Source of the DNA: Acidobacteriaceae bacterium
GTDB lineage: Bacteria > Acidobacteriota > Terriglobia > Terriglobales > Acidobacteriaceae
Reading direction: 5' to 3'
DNA length: 18,070 nucleotides
NCBI GenBank assembly: GCA_003165455.1
Contig: PLUJ01000271.1
Coordinates: 1-18,070, forward strand
The translations under genes and the position numbers were made by a program. The notes under the pieces are model-generated. The model was not told the origin of the DNA and did no database searches. It saw only the letters and a list, made by a program, of their open reading frames with translations. This document shows positions 1-8,175 of this stretch, in pieces. Position 1 is the first letter of the stretch, and each line of letters starts with the position of its first letter.

Positions 1-1858
1 GTCCGCGCTGCCAGGTCGAACCGCCATCGGAGCTTTCAAATACCACTCCGGTCTGGCCGCTGGTTGCGAGCAGACGTTTCCGGCCAGGGTCATAGGTGAC
101 GGATGTGATGTCTTTATCGGGCAAGCCAGCGAGCAGATGCTCCCAAGTCTTCCCTGAATCGGAACTGTGGAACGCGCCCTCGCGAGCGGCTACGAAAATT
201 TGACCGTCGGTTACCGTTACGTCACGGATGTTGACTGGGTAAGAAGCGAGGCGAGCCGTCTGCTGCCAGGCTGCTCCGGAATCCTGCGAAACCAGCACGG
301 TGGAGCGGGTTGCGGCGACTACGATACCGTCGGCGGCCTTCACGGAGACGAAATCCTTTTCCCCCTCAACCGGACCTCCCATCCAAATCTTGCCATGATC
401 TTTGCTGGTAAACAGTCCGGCGGAAGTTGCCGCGAACCAGCGTGAGGAATCGAGGTCAGTGTCGTTGACCCGGCCTTCCAGCACGGAGTGCTTGCTGGTG
501 GTCGAAGTCAGGATTTTCTTCTTACCGCTCTTGAGCGTTACGGAGCGGGAAACGGTCTTTTCGGCCACAATGTCGTTAATGGGGTGCCAAGTCGAAGTAT
601 TGGGTAAGAGTTCGAACATGCCCCGGTTGGTTCCAGCCAGGATCGTTCCATTCGGAGCCTGCTTCAGCGTGAAGACGTCGCGGCCATCCAAGCCGGAGCT
701 CTTCTGCTGCCAGGTTTGCCCGTTGTCGTGGGTAGTGAAGACGCCGCCAAATTCCCGATCATTCACGAGACCGATGTAAAGTACGTTGGCTTCCTTACTA
801 TCCGGCAAGATGGCGCTGACGTAGCGGTGAGAGTAGCCGTGATTGGAACTGGTGAAGGTCGCTGCGGAATCTTCGCTGGCGAGTACGCCGCTGCGATCGG
901 TAGCCAGCAGCACACGGTGTGAATCGCGGGGATCGATGAGCACATCGTTCACCACGACTTCGGGATTGCTCATCCGCTTCCAATTCTTGCCCTCGTCCAC
1001 ACTCTTCCAAAGGCCTTCGGTGGTTCCCGCGTAAACGATTGCCGGATTGCTCGGATCCTGCTTGAGGACGCGGGTACGACGCGCGGTGAAAGGAATGCCT
1101 TTCACCTTTTCGAACTCAGTGCCGCCGCTGGTGCTCTTGTAAATGCCGGAGCAGGCGCTGGCGAAAACTTCGGACGGATTGGCGGAGCTTACGATGATCG
1201 AGAACACGTCAGAGTCGTCGATCATACCTTTGTTGATGTGCTGCCAATTCGCGCCGCCATCGCTGGTCTTCCAGGCGAGATGCCACGTTCCCGCATAGAC
1301 TGTGTTGGGATCCTTAGGATCGACCGCAATGGATTCGATATTTTTTACGATACCGTCCGGGGAAATCTTGTTCCAATCCTTTCCACCGTTGGTGCTCCGG
1401 TATACGCCGTCGAGAGTGCCCGCCACCACGACCTGGTCATCGGAAGCGGAGACTGCCATGGCGCGCACTGACTTGCCGTGCATGCCCGGCAAAGATTCCC
1501 AATCTTTCCCGCCGTTATGGCTGCGGAAAATGTCACCGGCGTTCTGATCCTGCACGCTCCACGCGGAGACGAAGATGGTCTTCGAGTTCTGGGGATCGAA
1601 GGCGATATGATCAAGGACATAATCGTCGCCGGCACCGAGCTTGGCGAAACGCGACCAAGCATGCCCGCCGTCGTTCGAGATGTAAAGAACCCCGGTGCTG
1701 GTGCCCAGCAAGACGCGATCGGGATTTTGGGGATCGTAAGCCAGGCTGCGCACGTCTCCGCCGTCCGGACCTAAAACCGCCCAGGGTTGGCTGGAAGCGG
1801 CCGCGCAAGCAGAAGCTAAAGTAAGTGCCATCAACAACTTCAACCAAGTAAGTTTCAT
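1..1858 (-). CDS. Secreted Asp-box (BNR/YCF48-like) beta-propeller protein, partial
   Basis: The minus-strand frame is open from the ATG at 1858 to the window edge (619 codons, C-terminus missing). It starts with a Sec signal peptide (Lys-rich start, hydrophobic residues 6-20, Ala-rich cleavage zone). A Cys at residue 18 follows Ala-Ser-Ala, so lipidation is possible but the lipobox is poor. Twelve Asp-boxes of the S-x-D-x-G-x-x-W type are visible, at about residues 61, 113, 155, 198, 242, 286, 328, 376, 485, 524, 565 and 609, mostly 40-50 residues apart. Those at 242 and 328 are degenerate. This is the repeat of sialidase/sortilin/YCF48-like propellers, a fold without one fixed activity. No sialidase catalytic arginine triad was recognised, so an enzyme function is not claimed. 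It lies downstream of the OmpA-like gene but behind that gene's terminator, so it is probably transcribed separately. Confidence 0.88.
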   Translation of the reverse strand, partial: MKLTWLKLLMALTLASACAAASSQPWAVLGPDGGDVRSLAYDPQNPDRVLLGTSTGVLYISNDGGHAWSRFAKLGAGDDYVLDHIAFDPQNSKTIFVSAWSVQDQNAGDIFRSHNGGKDWESLPGMHGKSVRAMAVSASDDQVVVAGTLDGVYRSTNGGKDWNKISPDGIVKNIESIAVDPKDPNTVYAGTWHLAWKTSDGGANWQHINKGMIDDSDVFSIIVSSANPSEVFASACSGIYKSTSGGTEFEKVKGIPFTARRTRVLKQDPSNPAIVYAGTTEGLWKSVDEGKNWKRMSNPEVVVNDVLIDPRDSHRVLLATDRSGVLASEDSAATFTSSNHGYSHRYVSAILPDSKEANVLYIGLVNDREFGGVFTTHDNGQTWQQKSSGLDGRDVFTLKQAPNGTILAGTNRGMFELLPNTSTWHPINDIVAEKTVSRSVTLKSGKKKILTSTTSKHSVLEGRVNDTDLDSSRWFAATSAGLFTSKDHGKIWMGGPVEGEKDFVSVKAADGIVVAATRSTVLVSQDSGAAWQQTARLASYPVNIRDVTVTDGQIFVAAREGAFHSSDSGKTWEHLLAGLPDKDITSVTYDPGRKRLLATSGQTGVVFESSDGGSTWQRG

Positions 1859-1876
1859 AGCGATTTTCAGCCCCAG

Positions 1877-1882
1877 ATTATA
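1877..1882 (-). promoter_or_regulatory. Putative -10 box for the Asp-box protein gene
   Basis: The minus strand reads TATAAT here, a perfect sigma70 -10 hexamer, 18 bases before the ATG at 1858. No good -35 is found at 16-18 bases upstream, and the implied leader is only about 11 bases with no clear Shine-Dalgarno. It lies after the upstream gene's terminator, which fits separate transcription. Confidence 0.4.
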
Positions 1883-1952
1883 AGAAAGTTAGATGCGAAA
1901 GTTACAGTGACAGCCTAAACCACCCTACAACAAGTTACTGAAGGCCACGCGG

Positions 1953-1987
1953 AAAAAAGGCCGGTCGACGTGCGCCGACCGGCCTTT
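1953..1987 (-). terminator. Rho-independent terminator of the OmpA-like gene
   Basis: A perfect 9-bp GC-rich stem (GGCCGGTCG at 1959-1967 with CGACCGGCC at 1976-1984) encloses an 8-base loop. A/T pairs extend it on both sides. On the minus strand it is followed by six T (1958-1953). It begins about 18 bases after the OmpA-like stop codon at 2005. The plus-strand side has only three T, so it acts mainly on minus-strand transcripts. Confidence 0.88.
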
Positions 1988-2004
1988 AATTCCATTTTCG
2001 AACC

Positions 2005-3627
2005 TTACTGAGCTTTCTTGGCAGCTCTCTTCCTGGCCGCCGGTTTGGGATGATCCGGAACTGCTTTCACTTTGGATTCATCCACGGATTCAGTACCGTT
2101 CGAGTCGAAGGTCGCGCCCGAAGGAACGATCCAGTACTCGGCGGTCTTGGTGCCAGCGCTGCCGGTGCGCACATCGATCCGGCTTGGATCGATGTGCTGT
2201 TGAGCTTCGCCCTCGGCCAGATAGAACTTGGAATCGACGGCGCGTTCTGCCGCCAGATTCTTTCGCTTTTCCGAAGGATCGGCATTCCCAACAATCACCA
2301 GCTTGCTGTCAGGGTTTTGCTGCAGGTTCTTGGCCACATCGTCCAGGATAGCCTTGCAGGTGTTATCGACTCGCCACGGCTTCTTCTCGTTGGGGAAGTC
2401 GCACTGGCTGAGCTTCGACGCCTGGGGTGGTGGAGGTGGCGGATTCTCAATGGTGACTTGCGTCGAACCCTGAGCGGTCAAGCCGCGCGAGTCGGTGCAA
2501 GTGGCATTGATTGCTACGGTGCCGGGCGCTGCGCCCGATGTACTCAAGGTCGCCGAATTACCGCTTCCGGAGACGGTTCCGCTGCTCGCAGTCCAGTTGG
2601 CCACAGAGACTGGAACACTGTCAGGGCTGGTGCAATTAGCGGAGAGGTTTACCGTTCCACCTGCCTGCAGGCTGGTCGGATTCGCCGAGAGTGATATGGT
2701 CGGCGGATTCTTCGGAGGCAAGGGCTTAATCGTGTAGTTCGCCGTGCAGCTCGCCTCATTATTCTTCTTCATCTTGGCGTCCATTACGTGGGCCGTAACG
2801 GTGAAGCTGCCAGGAGCGGCGTTGTTGGTTTCGATTTGGGCGGTGGTGTCTTTGCCGGTGACCTGGCCGCCGTTTCCAGACCAGGCGTAGGTCACGGTGT
2901 GTTTAGGATTGAAGTTGCTGGTGGTCACGGTTGCGGTGATCGGCTCTCCGACCATAACTTCGGTGGGCTGCACCGAGCATGACGCAGTCGGCGTGAGCTC
3001 AACAGCGCCACCCCAGCTGAAGACGAAGCCGGTTCGGAGGCGAACTCCTTCCAGTTCGGGGCGCTCAAGGTTTTCGCTTGCAGTGGTCGCATCCGAATGG
3101 TAATTATGATTTCCCCAAACGTAGTCGGCCTCAAACAATCGTAGGGCGAGCCATTTCTTGATGGGGAGATCCATGCCGCCACCAAGGACGGCTCCGACCG
3201 CGTTCTGCGTATTTAGGCCGTTGATATCGAGCCGGTTCAAACTGACAAGAGTGTGCAAGAAGAAGTTCGCACTGTCGGTGCGCCAGATAAATCGGGGGCC
3301 GACGGATGCCGTCATTTCATAGTTGCTATTTCCCCAATTATGACCAAAGTCCGCTTCTAGTCCCCAATGAGGGTCGAAGTTATAAGTGAGGGAAGCTCCC
3401 ACTCCCTTTGCCATATCTGGGATATTGTAGGCGAGAGGGGCGTTAAAGTCTGTGCCCGGGGCGGGAACATTCCCGCCGGGGTGAAGCCACTGATACCCAC
3501 CGAATAAGTCCCACTTGGGGGTGGAGTCGCTTTGCGCGACGGCAGAGCTAGAAATCAACGATACCGCGAGTAGTGATAAAACGAAAATCACTACGGGGTT
3601 TTTGCTGCGGGTGCTCAAATGTGACAT
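2005..3627 (-). CDS. OmpA-like outer-membrane protein with Ig/PKD-type domains
   Basis: 540 residues from the ATG at 3627, chosen because GGAGG sits 5 bases upstream; a longer frame from a TTG at 3666 has no such site. The order is: signal peptide (residues 1-31, cleavage after AVA); a beta-barrel-like region with alternating aromatic residues (about 37-207); two Ig/PKD-like domains (about 213-302 and 308-394), each rich in Thr/Ser with a Cys pair; a six-Pro linker (396-401); and an OmpA_C-like domain (about 404-505) with the NLAAERA helix at 457-463. A basic Lys/Arg/Ala tail ends the protein. It probably sits in the outer membrane and reaches peptidoglycan. The usual TD-x-x-G segment of the OmpA_C domain is replaced by NADPSEKR, so peptidoglycan binding may be weakened. 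It is a single-gene unit with its own terminator, divergent from the two-component system. Confidence 0.85.
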   Translation of the reverse strand: MSHLSTRSKNPVVIFVLSLLAVSLISSSAVAQSDSTPKWDLFGGYQWLHPGGNVPAPGTDFNAPLAYNIPDMAKGVGASLTYNFDPHWGLEADFGHNWGNSNYEMTASVGPRFIWRTDSANFFLHTLVSLNRLDINGLNTQNAVGAVLGGGMDLPIKKWLALRLFEADYVWGNHNYHSDATTASENLERPELEGVRLRTGFVFSWGGAVELTPTASCSVQPTEVMVGEPITATVTTSNFNPKHTVTYAWSGNGGQVTGKDTTAQIETNNAAPGSFTVTAHVMDAKMKKNNEASCTANYTIKPLPPKNPPTISLSANPTSLQAGGTVNLSANCTSPDSVPVSVANWTASSGTVSGSGNSATLSTSGAAPGTVAINATCTDSRGLTAQGSTQVTIENPPPPPPQASKLSQCDFPNEKKPWRVDNTCKAILDDVAKNLQQNPDSKLVIVGNADPSEKRKNLAAERAVDSKFYLAEGEAQQHIDPSRIDVRTGSAGTKTAEYWIVPSGATFDSNGTESVDESKVKAVPDHPKPAARKRAAKKAQ

Positions 3628-3632
3628 TCTTT

Positions 3633-3637
3633 CCTCC
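3633..3637 (-). promoter_or_regulatory. Shine-Dalgarno deciding the OmpA-like start
   Basis: The minus strand reads GGAGG, 5 bases before the ATG at 3627. This selects that ATG over the in-frame TTG at 3666 and removes 13 residues that would displace the signal peptide from the N-terminus. Confidence 0.8.
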
Positions 3638-3769
3638 ATAACTTTCTTTAAGCCTTGTTTCTCCAAAACCTTTCGGTCTGAGAAGCCGGGCTCACAACTT
3701 TGGCATCAACTACATGATTTAGATTTCATTTTGGGAACCCGCCATTTTAACCTAGAGAATCACGAAGCG

Positions 3770-3788
3770 AAACAATTTTCAATTGTTT
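3770..3788. promoter_or_regulatory. Perfect 8-bp inverted repeat, candidate operator
   Basis: AAACAATT, a 3-base centre (TTC), then AATTGTTT: a perfect dyad 143 bases upstream of the OmpA-like ATG. It overlaps the zone where a minus-strand promoter would lie. It is A/T-only apart from one C or G per arm, so it is more likely a protein-binding site than a terminator hairpin. The binding protein is unknown. Confidence 0.4.
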
Positions 3789-4060
3789 TGGCGTTCCCTA
3801 CCATGTTTTTTATCTATTTATACAGGGTGTTACGTCTCACTTTGACATCCCAGAAGATAGTCCGACGACATGAATGCGGGGCAAGTGGGCGTCTTGGAAA
3901 AATGTGTCGTGATATGGACTGAAGAAATTACGGACCCGAGCTGCGGTCCTCATCCGCGTCCTTGCTCCTGATGGAGCTACCCGCGTATGTTTGTAGTCTC
4001 CGGAAGTTATCCTCGAAGCATGTTGAATGCTCTGGCAATCGAAGGACACTCAGGCACAGG

Positions 4061-5470
4061 ATGAGTCACGAGAAAGTATTGATCGTCGAAGACGAGGAGA
4101 ACGAACGCACGGGCCTATCCGAGCTGATTTCGTCTTGGGGATATCGCACCGAGACGGCTGGCGATGGGTTGGAAGGCCTGGAAAAAGCCGAGCAGTGGAC
4201 GCCCTCGATTGTGATCACGGATCTCAAGATGCCGCGCATGGGGGGGCTTGAGCTGCTGGGAAAGCTGGCGGAACAAACTGAAGCCATGGCGGTGATTTTG
4301 GTCACAGCGCAAGGCACGATCGACAGCGCTGTGCAGGCGATGCGCATGGGCGCTTACGACTACATTACCAAGCCCATCGATACGCAGCGCCTTCGAGCGA
4401 TGCTACAGAATGCGTGCGCGCTGCTCGGGACCCGAGCGGAGCTGGAGAGTACGCGGCGCAGGCTGCGGGATTCAGGATCGTTAGGGCAGTTGCGGGGAAC
4501 GTCGCGCAAGATGCAGGAAATCTTCCGGTTGATCGAACTGGTTGCGCCCAGCACCGCCTCCGTGTTGATTACGGGCGCCAGTGGCACGGGAAAGGAGTTG
4601 GTGGCGCGGACCATTCATCAACTTAGCCCAAGGAAGGATCGGCCTTTCGTGGCGATCAATTGTGCGGCCATACCTGAGACGCTGATCGAGAGTGAAATAT
4701 TCGGTCACGAAAAAGGCGCTTTCACCGGAGCGCTCGAGCGCCGTACGGGATGCTTCGAGCTGGCCGAGGGGGGAACGATATTGTTGGATGAGATTGGAGA
4801 GATGCCGGTCGGCACCCAGGCCAAGTTATTGCGCGTGCTGGAAGATCACAAGTTGCGCAGGCTTGGAAGCAAGGTGGAAACGTCGGTGGACGTAAGGGTG
4901 CTTGCGGCTACGAATAAAGTGCCCGACGACGCCGTGGCTTCCGGCGAATTGCGCAGCGATCTTTATTACAGGCTGAACGTTTTCAACGTTCATATGCCGC
5001 CGCTGCGGGAGCATAAAGAAGATATCCCCGACTTGGTGCAGCTTCTGCTTTCCGAGATGAGTGCGAAGCATAGTCGTAAAGTTTCCGCGGTTAGTGAAGC
5101 GGTAATGAACCTATTCACTAACTACACCTGGCCTGGAAATGTGCGCGAGCTGCGCAACACAATCGAGCGCTCCGTGATTGTGTGCGACAGCGGCATGGTC
5201 GAAACCAAACACCTGCCTCCGGGATTCGGCCATGCGATTCTGCGCACGAGCGCCAACGATCCGGATGCGATTCGGCTAGGGGTGGGCACAACGGTGGGCG
5301 AAGCCGAAAAGATGCTGATTTTGAAGACCTTGGAATCGACGAGCAATAACAAGACCAAGGCTGCGGAAATTCTCGGAATTAGCTTGAAAACCTTGCATAA
5401 TAAGCTCAAGGAATACGGCAGTAGCCAGCAGGACGCGGAAACGGTAAAAAGCGAGGAGAGTGGACAGTGA
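4061..5470 (+). CDS. NtrC-family sigma54-dependent response regulator
   Basis: 469 residues from the ATG at 4061. The receiver domain (about 4-118) has the acidic pocket D11, phospho-acceptor D54 in TDLKMP, T82 and K104. The AAA+ domain (about 144-370) has Walker A at 172-179 (GASGTGKE), the sigma54-contacting GAFTGA loop at 219-224, and Walker B ending D243-E244. A Fis-type helix-turn-helix lies near the C-terminus (about 420-460). All key residues are present, so it should bind DNA, hydrolyse ATP and remodel sigma54 RNA polymerase when phosphorylated. The start is set by domain content: the frame extends upstream to a TTG at 3962 but that part does not look like protein. The Shine-Dalgarno is weak. 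The likely partner is the histidine kinase 168 bases downstream. Target promoters cannot be named. Confidence 0.93.
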   Translation: MSHEKVLIVEDEENERTGLSELISSWGYRTETAGDGLEGLEKAEQWTPSIVITDLKMPRMGGLELLGKLAEQTEAMAVILVTAQGTIDSAVQAMRMGAYDYITKPIDTQRLRAMLQNACALLGTRAELESTRRRLRDSGSLGQLRGTSRKMQEIFRLIELVAPSTASVLITGASGTGKELVARTIHQLSPRKDRPFVAINCAAIPETLIESEIFGHEKGAFTGALERRTGCFELAEGGTILLDEIGEMPVGTQAKLLRVLEDHKLRRLGSKVETSVDVRVLAATNKVPDDAVASGELRSDLYYRLNVFNVHMPPLREHKEDIPDLVQLLLSEMSAKHSRKVSAVSEAVMNLFTNYTWPGNVRELRNTIERSVIVCDSGMVETKHLPPGFGHAILRTSANDPDAIRLGVGTTVGEAEKMLILKTLESTSNNKTKAAEILGISLKTLHNKLKEYGSSQQDAETVKSEESGQ

Positions 5471-5482
5471 CCGGTTGGAGCA

Positions 5483-5576
5483 GTTTTGGTCTTAGCTCGT
5501 CGTTGTCGGAGTCAACTCTTTTTTAGGAACGAAGAGATGATGACTAAAGATGAGGACCGAGAACTGAGACCAAAAC
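5483..5576. repeat. Long imperfect foldback between regulator and kinase
   Basis: GTTTTGGTCTTAGCTC (5483-5498) is an inverted copy, with two mismatches, of the sequence at 5561-5576. Inside it, AGTCA (5510-5514) matches TGACT (5541-5545) and CTCTT (5516-5520) matches AAGAG (5532-5536), so most of the 94 bases can fold into one branched hairpin. It occupies over half of the gap between the regulator stop and the kinase start. It could be a dispersed REP- or MITE-like unit, or an mRNA structure separating expression of the two genes. No T-run follows, so a Rho-independent terminator is unlikely. Confidence 0.55.
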
Positions 5577-5638
5577 CTTCGCAACTTACTTGCCGTTGAG
5601 CTGGGATTTGCCTGGCCAAGACCGTCCGCTCTTTTATC

Positions 5639-7528
5639 ATGAGACGCAAAGCCATTATCGTTTTTGCGATCACCTTCATGGTCACGTTGATGGTGGCTGC
5701 TTTCTCTTACCTTTATATTTCCCAGTTGCTTCGGCAGCGCATCAGTAACACGTACGAAAGCGCGTTACGCCTGACGCAACAACTCGCCTACTTTGCCGAT
5801 AACGATCTGCCGGATTTGAGCAGCACGCGGCTGGACACGAATGATCCCACCGCGGTTCGCCGGGCAATGGCCGAGTATCTGCCGATGGATACCAATCTCC
5901 TGAACAACATTGAATCGGAGACCGCACTTTGGCCTTACATCTATGACGCTTCGCTTGAAGATGCGAGTGGAAAAGCCCTCCTGCATTCAAACGCACAATT
6001 AGTGGGCAAGAAAATTCCGGAGCGGCCGGATTTTCACTCGGTGACCACAGCTCATTTTTGGGATCAATTGCGGCTGGTTTATGCGCCGGCGGCGGTCTAC
6101 GACGTGAGCTTTCCGTTGCAATTGAATGGAGCGCCTTTCGGTACCATTCGGATCGGCGTGTCCACGGTGTTCCTGCAGAGCGAGATCACTCCCCGCTTGA
6201 TGCACGCCCTGTATTTTTCGATCGCATCGATTTTCGCTTCACTTCTTCTGGCTGCCGTGATCTCGAACCTGGCGCTTGGGCCGTTGCGGGAGATCAGCCG
6301 AAATCTGGATAGCTTAGGATCGGGGCCGGGTGAGGAGTTCTCGGGCAAGGAATCCGAGCACGATGAGTTTGGCCTGGTCACGCTGAAAATCGCCAACCTG
6401 GGCCGGCAGATGCGGGACACGAAAGAAATCTTCTCTGCATTGAAAGACAACGTGGACCAGTTGATGTCCAAGCTGCAGGACGGGCTTATTTTATTTACCC
6501 GGGATTCGAGAGTGGTGCTGGTGAGCGCCCCGGTGGAACGATTTTTGGGGCAACCGCGTGGAGAACTGCTGGGCAGAACGGCGCGGGAAATCTTCTCCGC
6601 CCAGTCGCCGCTTGGATCTTTGGTGTTGGATGCGTTCGAGCGCCGGCGTCCTTTTTCGCAACGCGAATTCACCGCGGCTCGGGGAAGACGGGTTCAGGCC
6701 TCGATGGATTTTGTACAGGAGAAGGGAACGCAGATTGGCGCGCTGCTGATTATGCGGGACGCCGAATCGGTTCGCCGAATCGGAGACGAAATTGAAATGT
6801 CGAGGCGGCTCTCCGCGAGTGGCAGAGTTACCGGGGGTGTAGCCCACGAAGTGAAGAATCCCATCAACGCGATCGTGCTCCATCTGCAACTCTTGCAGAA
6901 CAAACTATCGCAATTGGATCCTGACACCCGCCGCCACATGGATATTATCGGCAGTGAGATTCATCGGCTGGATCGGGTCGTGCAGACTCTCGTCGATTTC
7001 ATGCGAACCAAAGAGCTGCATCTGGAAGAAGTGGACGTGCGCCAGTTGCTCGAAGATGTGGCGCTGCTGGCTTCGCCGGATGCGGAAGCGCGTGGGGTCA
7101 CCATCAAGCGCGCCATGCCCGAATTTCCATTGCTCATCAAAGCGGATATCGACATGATGAAGCAGGCGCTGTTGAATGTTGTTCTGAACGGAGTACAGGC
7201 TATGCCTGACGGTGGAGTGCTAACCATCACCGCTCACCAGTCGGGGGATGCGGTGGTGGCTGAGGTGTCGGATCAGGGAGTGGGTATTGCCAACGATATG
7301 CAAGAGAAAGTTTTCGAACTTTACTTCACTACGAAGAAAGACGGAAACGGTATCGGGCTGGCGCAGACCTATCAAATCCTCGACTGGCATCATGGGTCGG
7401 TGGAATTCGAATCCGCCGAGGGCACGGGAACAACTTTCCGCTTCAGAATTCCGCTGTCTGCCAGGCGGCCTGAGCTGGAGGAGCCCGATACCAGTTTTGA
7501 TCCAGTGCTCTCAAAGCCTGCGAGTTGA
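5639..7528 (+). CDS. NtrB-like membrane sensor histidine kinase
   Basis: 629 residues. The first transmembrane helix spans about 5-27; an extracytoplasmic sensor region follows (about 32-188), then a second helix (about 190-213). Next come a HAMP-like linker (to about 262), a PAS-like domain (about 270-380), and HisKA with the phospho-acceptor H403 in the H-E-x-K-N-P motif. The HATPase domain has N517 of the N-box, the G1 box D545-x-G-x-G549, an F-box (F559-E-L-Y-F), and the G2 box G569-N-G-I-G-L-A. The kinase is complete. The HEVKNP motif and the neighbouring regulator place it in the NtrB/AtoS-like class. It should sense a periplasmic or membrane signal and phosphorylate the regulator encoded just upstream. 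The ATG at 5639 lacks a clear Shine-Dalgarno. The signal is not known. Confidence 0.92.
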   Translation: MRRKAIIVFAITFMVTLMVAAFSYLYISQLLRQRISNTYESALRLTQQLAYFADNDLPDLSSTRLDTNDPTAVRRAMAEYLPMDTNLLNNIESETALWPYIYDASLEDASGKALLHSNAQLVGKKIPERPDFHSVTTAHFWDQLRLVYAPAAVYDVSFPLQLNGAPFGTIRIGVSTVFLQSEITPRLMHALYFSIASIFASLLLAAVISNLALGPLREISRNLDSLGSGPGEEFSGKESEHDEFGLVTLKIANLGRQMRDTKEIFSALKDNVDQLMSKLQDGLILFTRDSRVVLVSAPVERFLGQPRGELLGRTAREIFSAQSPLGSLVLDAFERRRPFSQREFTAARGRRVQASMDFVQEKGTQIGALLIMRDAESVRRIGDEIEMSRRLSASGRVTGGVAHEVKNPINAIVLHLQLLQNKLSQLDPDTRRHMDIIGSEIHRLDRVVQTLVDFMRTKELHLEEVDVRQLLEDVALLASPDAEARGVTIKRAMPEFPLLIKADIDMMKQALLNVVLNGVQAMPDGGVLTITAHQSGDAVVAEVSDQGVGIANDMQEKVFELYFTTKKDGNGIGLAQTYQILDWHHGSVEFESAEGTGTTFRFRIPLSARRPELEEPDTSFDPVLSKPAS

Positions 7529-7599
7529 TTTTCGGCGCCCATGGCTACCGAGCGTAGAATCAAAATCACAAGATTAATTGAGAGCGTGCAGGATTGAGA

Positions 7600-8157
7600 A
7601 TGACTCTGGCCCCAGTCCGTTGCATTTGTTTATTTGCACTGATACCGCTTGGATCAGGCCTTGCTGCGCCCGTGCGCGGGTTCTCTCACGCGCAAACTTC
7701 GCCAGGCTCGAATGCCCCGTCCGCGGCGCCTGCTAAACCTCAGACAGGAGAAGCCTCTGCTCCGGATAAAACAAACTCCAAACATCCGAGCCATCACAAG
7801 GCTGCCGCTCAGGATTGCTCAAATGCGGCGACGGGGAAGAACAATTCCTCTCAAAAATCCTGCCCACCTCCGAAGGTAGTAGTTAAGGATGGAGGCGCGA
7901 GCGAAGCGCCGGTAGAGTTAAAAGGTTCGAATGAACAGCAGCAGCTCTCTTCCACGGAGCAACTGACAGCCTCAACGGAAGACAACGTGAAGAAAATTGA
8001 AGGTCGGCCGCTCGGCTCGAATGAGCAGGAGACGTTGAGTCAGGTGAAGCAGTTTGTGGAGCAATCCAAAGCCGCGATTGCCGCCGGCGATCTGGAGCGA
8101 GGCCATAGTCTTGCAATGAAGGCGCTTTTGCTTTCGGATGAACTGGTTAAGAAATGA
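7600..8157 (+). CDS. Small secreted protein of unknown function
   Basis: 185 residues from the ATG at 7600, preceded by AGGA at a 6-base spacing; an in-frame TTG at 7594 is less likely. The N-terminus has a hydrophobic stretch (about 8-22) resembling a signal peptide. It is followed by a low-complexity region rich in Ala, Pro, Ser, Lys and His (about 30-100) with two Cys (about residues 70 and 85) that could form a disulfide. The last 70 residues look helical, and the end (AAIAAGDLERGHSLAMKALLL) resembles a single TPR-like hairpin. It begins 71 bases after the kinase stop on the same strand, so co-transcription with the two-component system is plausible. No family was recognised. Confidence 0.75.
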   Translation: MTLAPVRCICLFALIPLGSGLAAPVRGFSHAQTSPGSNAPSAAPAKPQTGEASAPDKTNSKHPSHHKAAAQDCSNAATGKNNSSQKSCPPPKVVVKDGGASEAPVELKGSNEQQQLSSTEQLTASTEDNVKKIEGRPLGSNEQETLSQVKQFVEQSKAAIAAGDLERGHSLAMKALLLSDELVKK

Positions 8158-8175
8158 GCCAGGAAGGCGCAGAAA

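Larger units (their letters stand above)
3628..4060. other. Divergent intergenic region, OmpA-like gene / NtrC-like regulator
   Basis: 433 bases between two divergent starts, clearly richer in A/T than the genes. It holds the inverted repeat at 3770-3788 and several A/T-rich stretches that could be -10 boxes for the minus-strand gene: TAAAAT with a poor -35 at 16 bases, and TATAAA further upstream near 3820. A TTGACA at 3842-3847 on the plus strand has no fitting -10. I saw no sigma54 -24/-12 pair on either strand and no small gene. A plus-strand frame opens at a TTG at 3962 and runs in frame into the regulator, but those 33 codons look non-coding. Confidence 0.5.

Noticed and set aside
2050..2694. 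214-codon plus-strand frame inside the OmpA-like gene
   Set aside because: Antisense to a gene with a signal peptide, Shine-Dalgarno and terminator; product shows no domain.
3962..4060. 33-codon N-terminal extension of the NtrC-like regulator from a TTG
   Set aside because: Receiver domains begin within a few residues of the start, as from the ATG at 4061. The extension does not resemble a domain or signal and has no Shine-Dalgarno.
3628..4060. Sigma54 (-24/-12) promoter in the divergent region
   Set aside because: Candidates near 3790 and 3885 lacked either the GG or the GC of the required GG-N10-GC pair, so no sigma54 promoter is claimed.
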